47,858 nucleotides of DNA from JAEUNX01 sp034004685. Its GTDB lineage: Bacteria; Pseudomonadota; Gammaproteobacteria; Burkholderiales; Rhodocyclaceae. Below the pieces are notes generated by a model. The model had not been told where the DNA came from. It did not search any database and was given only the letters and a program-made list of their open reading frames with translations. The position numbers and the translations under genes were made by a program. Below, one piece after another: positions 1-6,003 of this stretch (the first letter of the stretch is position 1; every line of letters starts with the position of its first letter). The stretch is taken from NCBI GenBank assembly GCA_034004685.1, contig JAVEWG010000028.1, positions 1 through 47,858 of the forward strand, given 5' to 3'.

Positions 1-2
1 AG

Positions 3-98
3 GGCGGCCTGTGCAGCGAGTGCGGCAACCATTCGGTGATCCGCAAGGATGGGTGCGATTTCTGTACGGCTTGCGGGGCGGTGGGGACCTGCGGGTGA
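3..98 (+). CDS. nrdJ: Class II (B12-dependent) ribonucleotide reductase, C-terminal end (partial)
   Basis: Only the last 31 codons lie in the window, read from base 3 to a TGA at 96-98. The peptide has two CxxC pairs (CSEC and CTAC) around a KDGCDFC core and ends VGTCG. This zinc-ribbon-like tail is the pattern at the C-terminus of many adenosylcobalamin-dependent ribonucleotide reductases, where cysteines are thought to help re-reduce the active site or bind metal. The family makes deoxyribonucleotides without oxygen. The catalytic domain lies upstream of the window, so the call rests on the tail alone; another zinc-ribbon protein cannot be excluded. Confidence 0.62.
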   Translation, partial: GGLCSECGNHSVIRKDGCDFCTACGAVGTCG

Positions 99-135
99 TT
101 CCGCGTCGATGACGCTTGATTCGGCGTGTGGGAGC

Positions 136-174
136 CCCCATATCGTGCAAGTTCGGACCCCATATCCTGCAAGT
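136..174. repeat. 17-bp direct repeat, two copies
   Basis: CCCCATATCGTGCAAGT at 136-152 recurs at 158-174 with one mismatch (G to C), a start-to-start distance of 22 bp, or two helical turns. It lies between the stop of the reductase gene and its terminator. It is followed by a GGGGTCC-type short tandem around 183-200. The spacing would suit a dimeric DNA-binding protein, but nothing else supports a function. Confidence 0.5.
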
Positions 175-223
175 CAGGATGCGGGGTCCGGGGTCCGGGG
201 CCCGAATCCACATGGTGGCAACC

Positions 224-253
224 TTGACCTAGCCTACAAAACGCCCGTATTCA
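224..253 (+). promoter_or_regulatory. Possible sigma-70 promoter for the orphan gene at 304
   Basis: TTGACC at 224-229 is followed after 18 bp by TATTCA at 248-253, about 50 bp ahead of the ATG at 304. The -10 box lies inside the terminator hairpin at 241-263. The match is modest, three of six at the -10. Confidence 0.28.
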
Positions 254-270
254 ATGCGGGCGTTTTTTTT
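239..270 (+). terminator. Rho-independent terminator after nrdJ
   Basis: A perfect stem ACGCCCG (241-247) with CGGGCGT (257-263), loop of nine bases, is followed by a run of eight T (263-270). A's ahead of the stem also give it some terminator character on the opposite strand. Confidence 0.85.
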
Positions 271-303
271 AGCACTCTTTAGCCAGAAAGACTGGAACAA
301 AGA

Positions 304-1320
304 ATGGCCACAAAAGATTTACTGGAATCCACGAAAGAATCGTTGGAGCGGATGCAACGCTTCGACGTACGCCAATTGGCAAGAGCGGATGAGCTTGGGC
401 GGTCGCTTTCATTTGAAGAAGCTATCCCGTTTGCCAAAAAACTGACAGAGCTTTACCAGCGGCTTGGAACATCGGTTATTGAGGACCTAACTGATACCCA
501 CTTGACGGCAGTAAAGAGCCAAGCCGACGCAGACTACTCACGATTCAAGAACATTCTCGATTTCTCGACGAGCATATCTAACCCCCAATCGACTCGAGAC
601 CAGTACATAAATCAACTAGAGTCAGCTTACGACGCAACTTTTAACGCGCTATGGCAATACATTGCCTATGGAGTCAGTAAAGCCATCGACTCTCAGCGGT
701 TAGAGAACGAATCACGAGCTGTCCTCCAGAGCATTTCTGACCAAGCGGAACGCATTACCGCTAACCTTCAAGAGAGTGAAAAAGCAGCAAACAGCACACT
801 CAACGAGATTCGCAGGGTCGCAGCAGAGCAAGGGGTATCCCAGCAAGCAATTCACTTCAACACTGAGGCCGAATTGCACAAGGGTTTAGCCGCCACCTGG
901 AGAACGACAACCATTCGGGCGGCTTGGCTCGTGGGCGGTTATACCGCGTTAAGCCTGTTCTTTAACCAGATACCCTGGCTGCGACCGACCAACTCCTTTG
1001 AGGCCATTCAATTGGTCTCGAGCAAACTCCTGCTCTTTGGTGTTCTAGCCTATCTGCTGGCATTGGCTGCAAAAAACTTCTTAGCGCATCAGCACAATGA
1101 GATTGTTAATCGACATAGGCAGAATGCGCTCATGACGTTCAATGCGCTAGCAGAAGCTGCGCATAGCCCGGACAACAAAGATATCGTCCTGACTCACGCC
1201 TCCGCATGTATCTTCTCTCCGCAGGAAACGGGTTACACCAAAGGCGGAAGTGGCGAAAGTGCCGTTTCGGCAAAATCAGTTGTCGAACTGCTACCCAAAG
1301 CGCTCGGGAAGTCAGACTAA
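304..1320 (+). CDS. Orphan membrane protein with central coiled coil and two C-terminal TM helices
   Basis: I do not recognise a named family with certainty. The 338-residue product has no signal peptide. It has a charged helical N-terminal half, a likely coiled coil at about 135-185, two hydrophobic segments at about 204-222 and 238-258, and a polar tail. Right after the second helix comes a conserved-looking stretch, HQHNEIVNRHRQNAL (262-276), then a predicted helix and the motif FSPQETGY. This suggests a membrane-anchored sensor or effector with both ends in the cytoplasm. Base composition differs from the neighbours: bases 541-600 have 28 G+C of 60, against 37 of 60 for core bases 9841-9900. 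The gene sits alone between two terminators, next to decayed genes, which suggests acquisition by transfer. The start has a weak GGA 8-9 bp upstream. Confidence 0.75.
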   Translation: MATKDLLESTKESLERMQRFDVRQLARADELGRSLSFEEAIPFAKKLTELYQRLGTSVIEDLTDTHLTAVKSQADADYSRFKNILDFSTSISNPQSTRDQYINQLESAYDATFNALWQYIAYGVSKAIDSQRLENESRAVLQSISDQAERITANLQESEKAANSTLNEIRRVAAEQGVSQQAIHFNTEAELHKGLAATWRTTTIRAAWLVGGYTALSLFFNQIPWLRPTNSFEAIQLVSSKLLLFGVLAYLLALAAKNFLAHQHNEIVNRHRQNALMTFNALAEAAHSPDNKDIVLTHASACIFSPQETGYTKGGSGESAVSAKSVVELLPKALGKSD

Positions 1321-1327
1321 CAAAGTA

Positions 1328-1358
1328 GGCGGGAGGGGAGGGATTCCTTCCCGCCTTT
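1328..1358 (+). terminator. Terminator after the orphan membrane-protein gene
   Basis: Stem GGCGGGA (1328-1334) pairs with TCCCGCC (1349-1355), followed by only TTT. It lies 8 bp after the stop codon, so position supports termination although the T-tract is short. Confidence 0.6.
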
Positions 1359-1361
1359 CAG

Positions 1362-1481
1362 CTAAAACGACCTACCGGCTCCATTTAAACGAAGCCACTC
1401 TGTGGCCCGCCTCCACTGGGGACATACCTTTTCGACTTCCTCCCAGAAGTCATTGGTATGGTTGCGGTGCTTGAGATGGAC
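1362..1481 (-). pseudogene. C-terminal fragment of a DUF45/YgjP-like metalloprotease
   Basis: On the minus strand, 39 codons from about 1481 to the stop at 1362-1364 encode a peptide beginning VHLKHRNHTNDFWEEVEKVC and ending in WLRLNG plus five residues. In the DUF45 (YgjP/WLM-like) zinc metallopeptidases the active site reads HExxH followed by a NH-x-x-FW segment and a W-containing helix. This fragment starts exactly at the second zinc-ligand histidine and then follows that pattern to the family's usual C-terminus. Upstream codons in the same frame bear no resemblance, and the first half of the motif is gone. I infer a truncated remnant cut at a rearrangement junction. The short length limits certainty. 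Confidence 0.55.
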
Positions 1482-1491
1482 ACTCGGGGAG

Positions 1492-1731
1492 ATGCACGCC
1501 CATGCGCGGATGCTGGATTTCCGCATCGGCGAGCGGGTGTGCTTCCAGCCCGACGGGCACTCCCTGCTCACCGGCATCCTCACCAAGTACAACCGCAAGT
1601 CGGTCACCGTCATCACCGAGCAGGGGCAGCAGTGGAACGTGGCGCCGGTGTTCCTGCGCAAGGCCGAACCGCCGGCCAGCGCGGCGGCCGCTACTGCCCG
1701 GGTCATCAACCTGCCTGGGAGGCCGGTTTAG
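1492..1731 (+). CDS. Small SH3/KOW-like protein of unknown function
   Basis: The open frame extends upstream to 1402, but the protein-like part begins at ATG 1492 or ATG 1510. From there it reads as a compact beta-rich domain (IGERVCFQPDGHSLLTGI, KSVTVITEQGQQWNVAP) and ends in an Ala/Pro tail. Alternating hydrophobics and the closing QWNV-P-LR segment resemble SH3/KOW-type barrel domains found in small accessory proteins; this is inference from pattern only. A GGGGAG lies directly against ATG 1492, too close for a good ribosome site, and is too far from 1510, so the start is uncertain. It lies head to head with the metalloprotease fragment and may be a leftover of the same rearrangement. Confidence 0.5.
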   Translation: MHAHARMLDFRIGERVCFQPDGHSLLTGILTKYNRKSVTVITEQGQQWNVAPVFLRKAEPPASAAAATARVINLPGRPV

Positions 1732-1751
1732 GCGTAGGGGCGGTGAGGAAC

Positions 1752-1787
1752 GAACCGCACCGCCCCACCTCCACAATGGTGCGGTTC
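1752..1787. repeat. Perfect 10-bp inverted repeat (hairpin)
   Basis: GAACCGCACC (1752-1761) and GGTGCGGTTC (1778-1787) form a perfect 10-bp stem with a 16-base loop. No T-tract follows on either strand, so it is not a standard terminator. It lies between the KOW-like gene and the DUF4160 pseudogene. Confidence 0.6.
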
Positions 1788-1835
1788 CTGCGTCACCGGT
1801 CCTGCAGAAACTGACACTCGGAGCGAGCACTACGA

Positions 1836-2157
1836 ATGCCAACAATCAGCCAGTTCTTTGGAATCGTGAGCCAGATGTTCTGGCGGGAACACGCTCCTCC
1901 CCATTTCCACGCCCTTTATGGGAGTACGGGGCCCTGATCGACATACGACCCCTGGAAGTCTTGGGCGGACACTTGCCAACGCGGGCCCTGAGTCTCACCA
2001 TCGAATGGGCCATGGAGCACCGAGCCCAATTCATGGAGGACTGGGATCTATGCCAAGCGAACAGCAACCCAAGAAAATCCAGCCCCTGGAGTGGTTCCAA
2101 AGGCCCCATGGAGAGCCAACGCTATTTCCGTCTTACCCGAGCATCGCCTCGCCGTGA
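1836..2157 (+). pseudogene. DUF4160 protein gene with two frameshifts
   Basis: Starting at ATG 1836 the reading frame gives MPTISQFFGIVSQMFWREHA then PPHFHALYG, the typical opening of DUF4160 proteins. After base 1922 the homologous sequence continues one frame over (EYGALIDIRPLEVLGGHLP, then EWAMEHRAQFMEDWDLCQ). Near 2052-2062 it shifts again to QQPKKIQPLEWF and stops at 2155-2157. Each shift fits the loss of one base. DUF4160 proteins are small, usually paired with a DUF2442 protein, and are often toxin-antitoxin-like accessory genes of unproven activity. Two separate lesions argue for a true pseudogene, although sequencing error is possible. A GGAG about 11 bp upstream of ATG is a relict ribosome site. 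Confidence 0.72.
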
Positions 2158-2192
2158 CATTTCAGGGCGACACCAGCTGTATCGAAGCCTAA
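2109..2192 (+). pseudogene. DUF2442-like remnant downstream of DUF4160
   Basis: In the frame ending at TAA 2190-2192 the translation reads ANAISVLPEHRLAVTFQGDT and four more residues before the stop. The pattern of a short strand, L-P-x-(H/Y)-R-L-x-V-x-F and a G-D/T turn is the beginning of DUF2442 proteins, the usual partner immediately after DUF4160. It overlaps the end of the DUF4160 frame and has no good start codon. I read it as the partner gene, truncated after about 28 codons. The short match makes this tentative. Confidence 0.42.
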
Positions 2193-2196
2193 ACGG

Positions 2197-2236
2197 GCCG
2201 CCACCGGGGATTCCAGCCCGGAAAACCGGCGGCGGC
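2197..2236 (-). terminator. Strong hairpin downstream of the Nif11-like gene
   Basis: GCCGCCACCGG (2197-2207) pairs with CCGGCGGCGGC (2226-2236) with one mismatch. It lies just after the stop of the minus-strand gene at 2243. On the minus strand it is followed by CCGTTT, so the T-tract is poor and termination is uncertain. Confidence 0.4.
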
Positions 2237-2242
2237 TCGCCG

Positions 2243-2461
2243 TTAAACCCGGAGAAGGGCCTTGGCCATTTTTTCTGAGAGCTGGTCTTCCGTGAATTGG
2301 GGTTCGTTGGGGGGGTAGAGTTCGACTTCGTCGAGCTCGAATCCATACTCCTTGGCCAAATTGAGCATTTCCCGCAGTTTCTGGCAAGTGCGGAGCTTTT
2401 CCTGGAGTTCCGGATCGGTCCTGGCTTGATCGGAGAAGGCCTTGATGGTCTTGATGGACAT
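2243..2461 (-). CDS. Nif11-like small protein
   Basis: The 72-residue product begins MSIKTIKAFSDQARTDPELQ and continues with a helix ending AKEYGFELDEVEL. This matches the Nif11 domain pattern: MS, a short helix with F at about 9, DPELQEKL, then A-K-x-x-G-(F/Y) and an acidic EL. Nif11 proteins were first seen near nitrogen-fixation genes. A relative family forms the leader part of Nif11-type peptide precursors. Here no Gly-Gly cleavage site or cysteine-rich core follows; the tail is PPNEPQFTEDQLSEKMAKAL, so a peptide precursor is unlikely. The ribosome site is good (AACAGGAAAA directly before ATG). No nif genes or modifying enzymes are nearby. Confidence 0.68.
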   Translation of the reverse strand: MSIKTIKAFSDQARTDPELQEKLRTCQKLREMLNLAKEYGFELDEVELYPPNEPQFTEDQLSEKMAKALLRV

Positions 2462-2916
2462 TTTTCCTGTTCGCTGTCGTTGTGGGGCGTGGATGGCCCC
2501 CCATGGATGGGATCGCCCCGACTAGGAAAACGGGGGCGCGCTTGCCGGCCCAAAACCGGTCGCCCCATTCCTGCAAGAAGCGATCCAGGCCGGCCACCGA
2601 TTCCCGGTGCCCCAACTCCCGCGTGACTTGGGGCCCATGCCCCCACCGGTCAGCCCCACCCTTGTTCCAATTCATTCACCCGGAAGCCCTTCGTCGTATC
2701 CATGACAAGCCACCCGAGCCGGGCAAACGCCCACCACCGCCCGACCCATCCCACACTGCCCTGCCAGCTCGCGCCCGTGAACTAGCCAGCCCACACCCGG
2801 TTTAACTCGGGATACCGCCAGGATCGCCACCAGGCCAATCTCCCACTAAGCTACTCGACACTTGGGGCTGCCGGTCCCGACTTCCCATTCTTCCAACATT
2901 CCATCCGGAGCCAGCC
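2462..2916. other. 455-bp region without a supported gene
   Basis: Between the Nif11-like gene and the carbonic anhydrase gene, open frames exist on both strands, the longest minus from 2675. They show skewed composition, no good ribosome site and no recognisable domain. The minus frame starts MNWNKGGADRWGHGPQV and runs into the Nif11-like gene. The stretch may hold further decayed sequence plus the promoter of the gene at 2917, which I could not place. Confidence 0.5.
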
Positions 2917-3441
2917 ATGCCCAGCTTCCAACTCGGCGACGTCGCCCCTCAAATCCCCTCCACCGCCTGGATCGCCCCCACCGCCGTGGTGATCGGCGAC
3001 GTGCGCCTGGGGGACAACGTCAGCGTGTGGTGGAACACGGTGATCCGGGGCGATATCGACACCATCCGAATCGGTGACGACACCAACATCCAGGACAACT
3101 CCACCCTCCATACCGACCGGGGCATCGTGCTGGACATCGGCCCCCGGGTGACGGTGGGCCACCAGGTCATCCTCCACGGCTGCACCATCGGCGAGGCCTG
3201 CCTCATCGGCATGGGTTCCATCATCATGAATGGGGCGGTGATCGGCGCTGGCTCCCTGGTGGGAGCAGGCTCCTTGGTGCCGGAGGGCAAGATTTTCCCG
3301 CCCCGCTCCCTGATCATGGGCAGCCCCGCCAGACTGGTGCGGGAATTGAGCCAGGAGGAATCAGACCACCTGGGCCATGGCGCCGAACACTACGCGGACA
3401 ATGGCCGCCGCTACGCCCGGGATTGCCGCACGATCGATTGA
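2917..3441 (+). CDS. Gamma-class carbonic anhydrase family protein
   Basis: The 174-residue protein is a left-handed beta-helix built from hexapeptide repeats (IGDVRLGDNV, IGDDTNIQDN, IGEACLIGMG, IGAGSLVGAG). The three metal-ligand histidines of the family are visible: H65 in STLHTD, H82 in VGHQVI and H87 in ILHGC. Gamma-carbonic anhydrases and the YrdA/PaaY relatives bind zinc or iron in the cytoplasm; some hydrate CO2 and others have no proven activity. Length is normal for the family. The start is supported by CCGGAG 8 bp upstream. The gene is single and converges on sucD across a shared terminator. Confidence 0.9.
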   Translation: MPSFQLGDVAPQIPSTAWIAPTAVVIGDVRLGDNVSVWWNTVIRGDIDTIRIGDDTNIQDNSTLHTDRGIVLDIGPRVTVGHQVILHGCTIGEACLIGMGSIIMNGAVIGAGSLVGAGSLVPEGKIFPPRSLIMGSPARLVRELSQEESDHLGHGAEHYADNGRRYARDCRTID

Positions 3442-3483
3442 AAGCTGCGCGAAGAAACCCACCCAGCGTGGGTGGGTGGACAA

Positions 3484-3510
3484 AAAAATGCCGGCTTGCG
3501 CCGGCATTTT
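3484..3510. terminator. Bidirectional terminator between carbonic anhydrase and sucD
   Basis: AAAATGCCGGC and GCCGGCATTTT form a perfect stem with a TTGC loop, flanked by A's on the left and T's on the right. It can end transcription from the plus gene (stop 3441) and from sucD (stop 3530). Confidence 0.85.
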
Positions 3511-3529
3511 CAGTGGATCGCGGATCCGA

Positions 3530-4423
3530 TCAGATCATCGCCTTCAACAGCTTGGCCATCTCGGAGGGGTTGCGAGTCACCTTGAAGCCGCACTCTTCCA
3601 TGACGGCGAGCTTGGCATCGGCGGTGTCCGCGCCGCCGGAGATCAGGGCGCCGGCGTGGCCCATGCGCTTGCCGGCCGGGGCGGTCACGCCAGCGATGAA
3701 GCCGACGATGGGCTTCTTCATGTTGGCCTTGCACCACATGGCGGCTTCGGCTTCATCCGGACCACCGATTTCACCGATCATGATCACGGCATCGGTATCG
3801 GGGTCGTCGTTGAAGGCCTTCATCACGTCGATGTGCTTGAGACCATTGATGGGGTCGCCGCCGATCCCCACTGCGGAAGACTGGCCCAGACCGATTTCGG
3901 TCAGCTGGGCAACGGCTTCGTAGGTGAGGGTGCCGGAGCGGGACACCACGCCGATGCGACCCTTGCGATGGATATGGCCGGGCATGATGCCGATCTTGAT
4001 TTCATCGGGGGTGATGAGACCCGGGCAGTTGGGGCCCAGCAGCAGGGTCTTCTTGCCACCGGCGGCTTCCTTGGCCTTCATCTTGTTGCGCACCATCAGC
4101 ATGTCCCGGACGGGAATGCCTTCGGTGATGCAGATGGCCAGATCCAGATCGGCTTCGCAGGCTTCCCAGATGGCATCGGCGGCGCCGGCGGGCGGCACGT
4201 AGATCACGGAAACAGTGGCACCGGTGGCCTTGGCGGCGTCCTTGACGGAAGCGTAGATGGGGATGTCGAAGATCTTTTCGCCGGCCTTCTTGGGGTTCAC
4301 CCCGGCCACGAAACAGTTCTTGCCATTGGCGTATTCCTGGCACTTTTCAGTGTGGAACTGGCCGGTCTTGCCGGTAATGCCCTGGGTGATGACCTTGGTG
4401 TCTTTGTTGATCAGGATGGACAT
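3530..4423 (-). CDS. sucD: Succinyl-CoA synthetase (ADP-forming) alpha subunit
   Basis: The 297-residue subunit starts MSILINKDTKVITQGITGKT, the CoA-binding Rossmann domain. It contains GHIHRKGRIGVVSRSGTLTY, and the phosphohistidine loop region follows in the C-terminal half (GFIAGVTAPAGKRMGHAGA, with the active-site His in GHAGA). With SucC it interconverts succinyl-CoA and succinate with phosphorylation of ADP in the TCA cycle. The frame is open far upstream into sucC, but ATG at 4423 has AAGGAG 7 bp before it and matches the family start. It lies 11 bp after the sucC stop, so the two are one operon. The sucAB genes are not adjacent. Confidence 0.97.
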   Translation of the reverse strand: MSILINKDTKVITQGITGKTGQFHTEKCQEYANGKNCFVAGVNPKKAGEKIFDIPIYASVKDAAKATGATVSVIYVPPAGAADAIWEACEADLDLAICITEGIPVRDMLMVRNKMKAKEAAGGKKTLLLGPNCPGLITPDEIKIGIMPGHIHRKGRIGVVSRSGTLTYEAVAQLTEIGLGQSSAVGIGGDPINGLKHIDVMKAFNDDPDTDAVIMIGEIGGPDEAEAAMWCKANMKKPIVGFIAGVTAPAGKRMGHAGALISGGADTADAKLAVMEECGFKVTRNPSEMAKLLKAMI

Positions 4424-4434
4424 GCTGGAACTCC

Positions 4435-5595
4435 TTACTTGACCGCGGCAACGATCTTGGTGGCGGCTTCCGCCATGCTGTCGGCGGAGATGATGGGCAG
4501 ACCGGAATCCTTGAGGATCTGCTTGCCCAGATCCTCGTTGGTGCCCTTCATGCGCACCACCAGGGGCACGGACAGATGGACTTCCTTGGCGGCCGCGACC
4601 ACGCCGGTGGCGATGGTGTCGCAACGCATGATGCCGCCGAAGATATTCACCAGGATGCCCTTCACCTTGGGGTTCTTGAGCATGATCTTGAAGGCTTCGG
4701 TAACCTTCTCGGTGGTGGCGCCGCCGCCCACGTCCAGGAAGTTGGCCGGCTCGGCGCCAAACAGCTTGATGGTGTCCATGGTGGCCATGGCCAGACCGGC
4801 ACCGTTAACCAGACAGCCGATGTTGCCGTCCAGGGAGATGTAAGCCAGATCGAACTTGGAGGCTTCGATTTCATCCGCGTCTTCTTCGTCCAGATCGCGC
4901 ATCTCGACGATTTCGGGATGACGGTAGAGGGCGTTGGAATCGAAGTTGAACTTGGCGTCCAGGGCCTTGATGTTGCCGTTGCCTTCCAGGATCAGCGGGT
5001 TGATTTCCGCCAGGGAAGCATCGGTTTCCATGTAGCAGGTGTACAGCTTCTTGAGGGTGTCGATGGCCATGGCCTGGGAGGCCTCGGGCACACCGATTCC
5101 CACCGCCAGCTCCTTGGCCTGGGCATCGGTCAGCCCCACCAGGGGATCGACGAAAACCTTGATGATCTTCTCGGGGGTGTTGTGGGCCACTTCCTCGATG
5201 TCCATGCCACCCTCGGAGGAAGCCATCATCGCCACCTTCTGGGTCGCCCGGTCGGTCAGGGCTGCCACGTAATATTCTTTCTTGATGTCGGCGCCTTCTT
5301 CGATCAGCAGGCGGCGAACCTTCTGGCCTTCCGGGCCGGTCTGGTGGGTCACCAGTTGCATGCCCAGGATCTCGCCGGCCAGGGCTTTCACCTCGTCCAG
5401 GGAGCGGCCCAGCTTCACGCCGCCGCCCTTGCCCCGACCACCCGCGTGGATCTGGGCCTTCACCACCCAGATCTTGCCGCCCAGTTGTTCGGCAGCCTTG
5501 ACTGCTTCATCGACGGAAAAACACGGCACGCCACGGGGTGTGACCACGCCATACTTCCTTAGTAGTTCTTTTGCCTGATACTCATGAATCTTCAT
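4435..5595 (-). CDS. sucC: Succinyl-CoA synthetase (ADP-forming) beta subunit
   Basis: The 386-residue protein has the ATP-grasp fold. The N-terminus MKIHEYQAKELLRKYGV is standard, and KAQIHAGGRGKGGGVKL is the nucleotide-binding stretch. The C-terminal ligase half holds NGAGLAMATMDTI, FLDVGGGATTEKV and NIFGGIMRCD. Length equals the usual bacterial beta subunit. It forms a heterotetramer with SucD and determines nucleotide preference. It is first in the sucCD operon; a perfect TATAAT on the minus strand lies about 200 bp upstream. Confidence 0.97.
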   Translation of the reverse strand: MKIHEYQAKELLRKYGVVTPRGVPCFSVDEAVKAAEQLGGKIWVVKAQIHAGGRGKGGGVKLGRSLDEVKALAGEILGMQLVTHQTGPEGQKVRRLLIEEGADIKKEYYVAALTDRATQKVAMMASSEGGMDIEEVAHNTPEKIIKVFVDPLVGLTDAQAKELAVGIGVPEASQAMAIDTLKKLYTCYMETDASLAEINPLILEGNGNIKALDAKFNFDSNALYRHPEIVEMRDLDEEDADEIEASKFDLAYISLDGNIGCLVNGAGLAMATMDTIKLFGAEPANFLDVGGGATTEKVTEAFKIMLKNPKVKGILVNIFGGIMRCDTIATGVVAAAKEVHLSVPLVVRMKGTNEDLGKQILKDSGLPIISADSMAEAATKIVAAVK

Positions 5596-6003
5596 GATCG
5601 CCCTTCGATCGAAATCGCAGCCAATGACTTGCCACGAACACTAAGTTGATGGGACCTTCGGAGCCAAGGCTCCGCGACACACCCGCAGTCTCCCTCGTCC
5701 ACGGCCGCACCGCTACGGAGCAACACCCGACACGCGATGCTGCCCCTCACCCCCCCAGTCGCCGAGGAAGGCAATGCCAAGGCGGATCTTAAAATTATAG
5801 CTGAATTCAGCCTCCCCCTGCCCCACCATCACGCCGACGGGCATGCCCGTTGCCGGCTATTCCACCCGCAAGGCCGGCTCCAGACCCAAAGCCTCGTCCC
5901 CGACAAGCCTGCTGCGTAATTTGCCCAAGCCATCTGCAACACTTCTCTTACAATACGCTCGGACAAATTCCAATCCGGGACACCTATCCCTGCTCTGGCC
6001 AAG
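5596..6003. other. 408-bp divergent intergenic region, sucC and fimV
   Basis: This non-coding stretch must carry the promoters of sucC (minus) and the FimV-like gene (plus). Visible elements are a small GGAGCC/GGCTCC hairpin near 5658-5671, the minus-strand TATAAT at 5794-5799, and a plus-strand TACAAT at 5949-5954 about 50 bp before the FimV start. No -35 with good spacing was found for the last, and no RNA gene was recognised. Confidence 0.5.
5794..5799 (-). promoter_or_regulatory. Candidate -10 box for sucCD
   Basis: The minus strand reads GCTATAATTTTAAG here, with a consensus TATAAT. The hexamer 17 bp upstream (GGCAGG) does not resemble TTGACA, so an activator or a different start would be needed. 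It implies a leader of roughly 190 bases. Confidence 0.32.

Noticed and set aside
2243..2461. Nif11-type peptide (RiPP) precursor
   Set aside because: There is no Gly-Gly or Ala-Gly cleavage site, no Cys/Ser/Thr-rich core and no modifying enzyme nearby.
2133..2675. 180-codon minus-strand frame starting MNWNKGGADRWGHGPQV
   Set aside because: The first 60 codons look slightly protein-like, but it runs through the better-supported Nif11-like gene in another frame and the DUF4160 remnant, and no domain is recognisable.
3377..4843. 488-codon open frame on the plus strand
   Set aside because: It is antisense to sucCD, rich in Gly/Ala/His repeats typical of a mirrored high-GC gene, and shows no domain.
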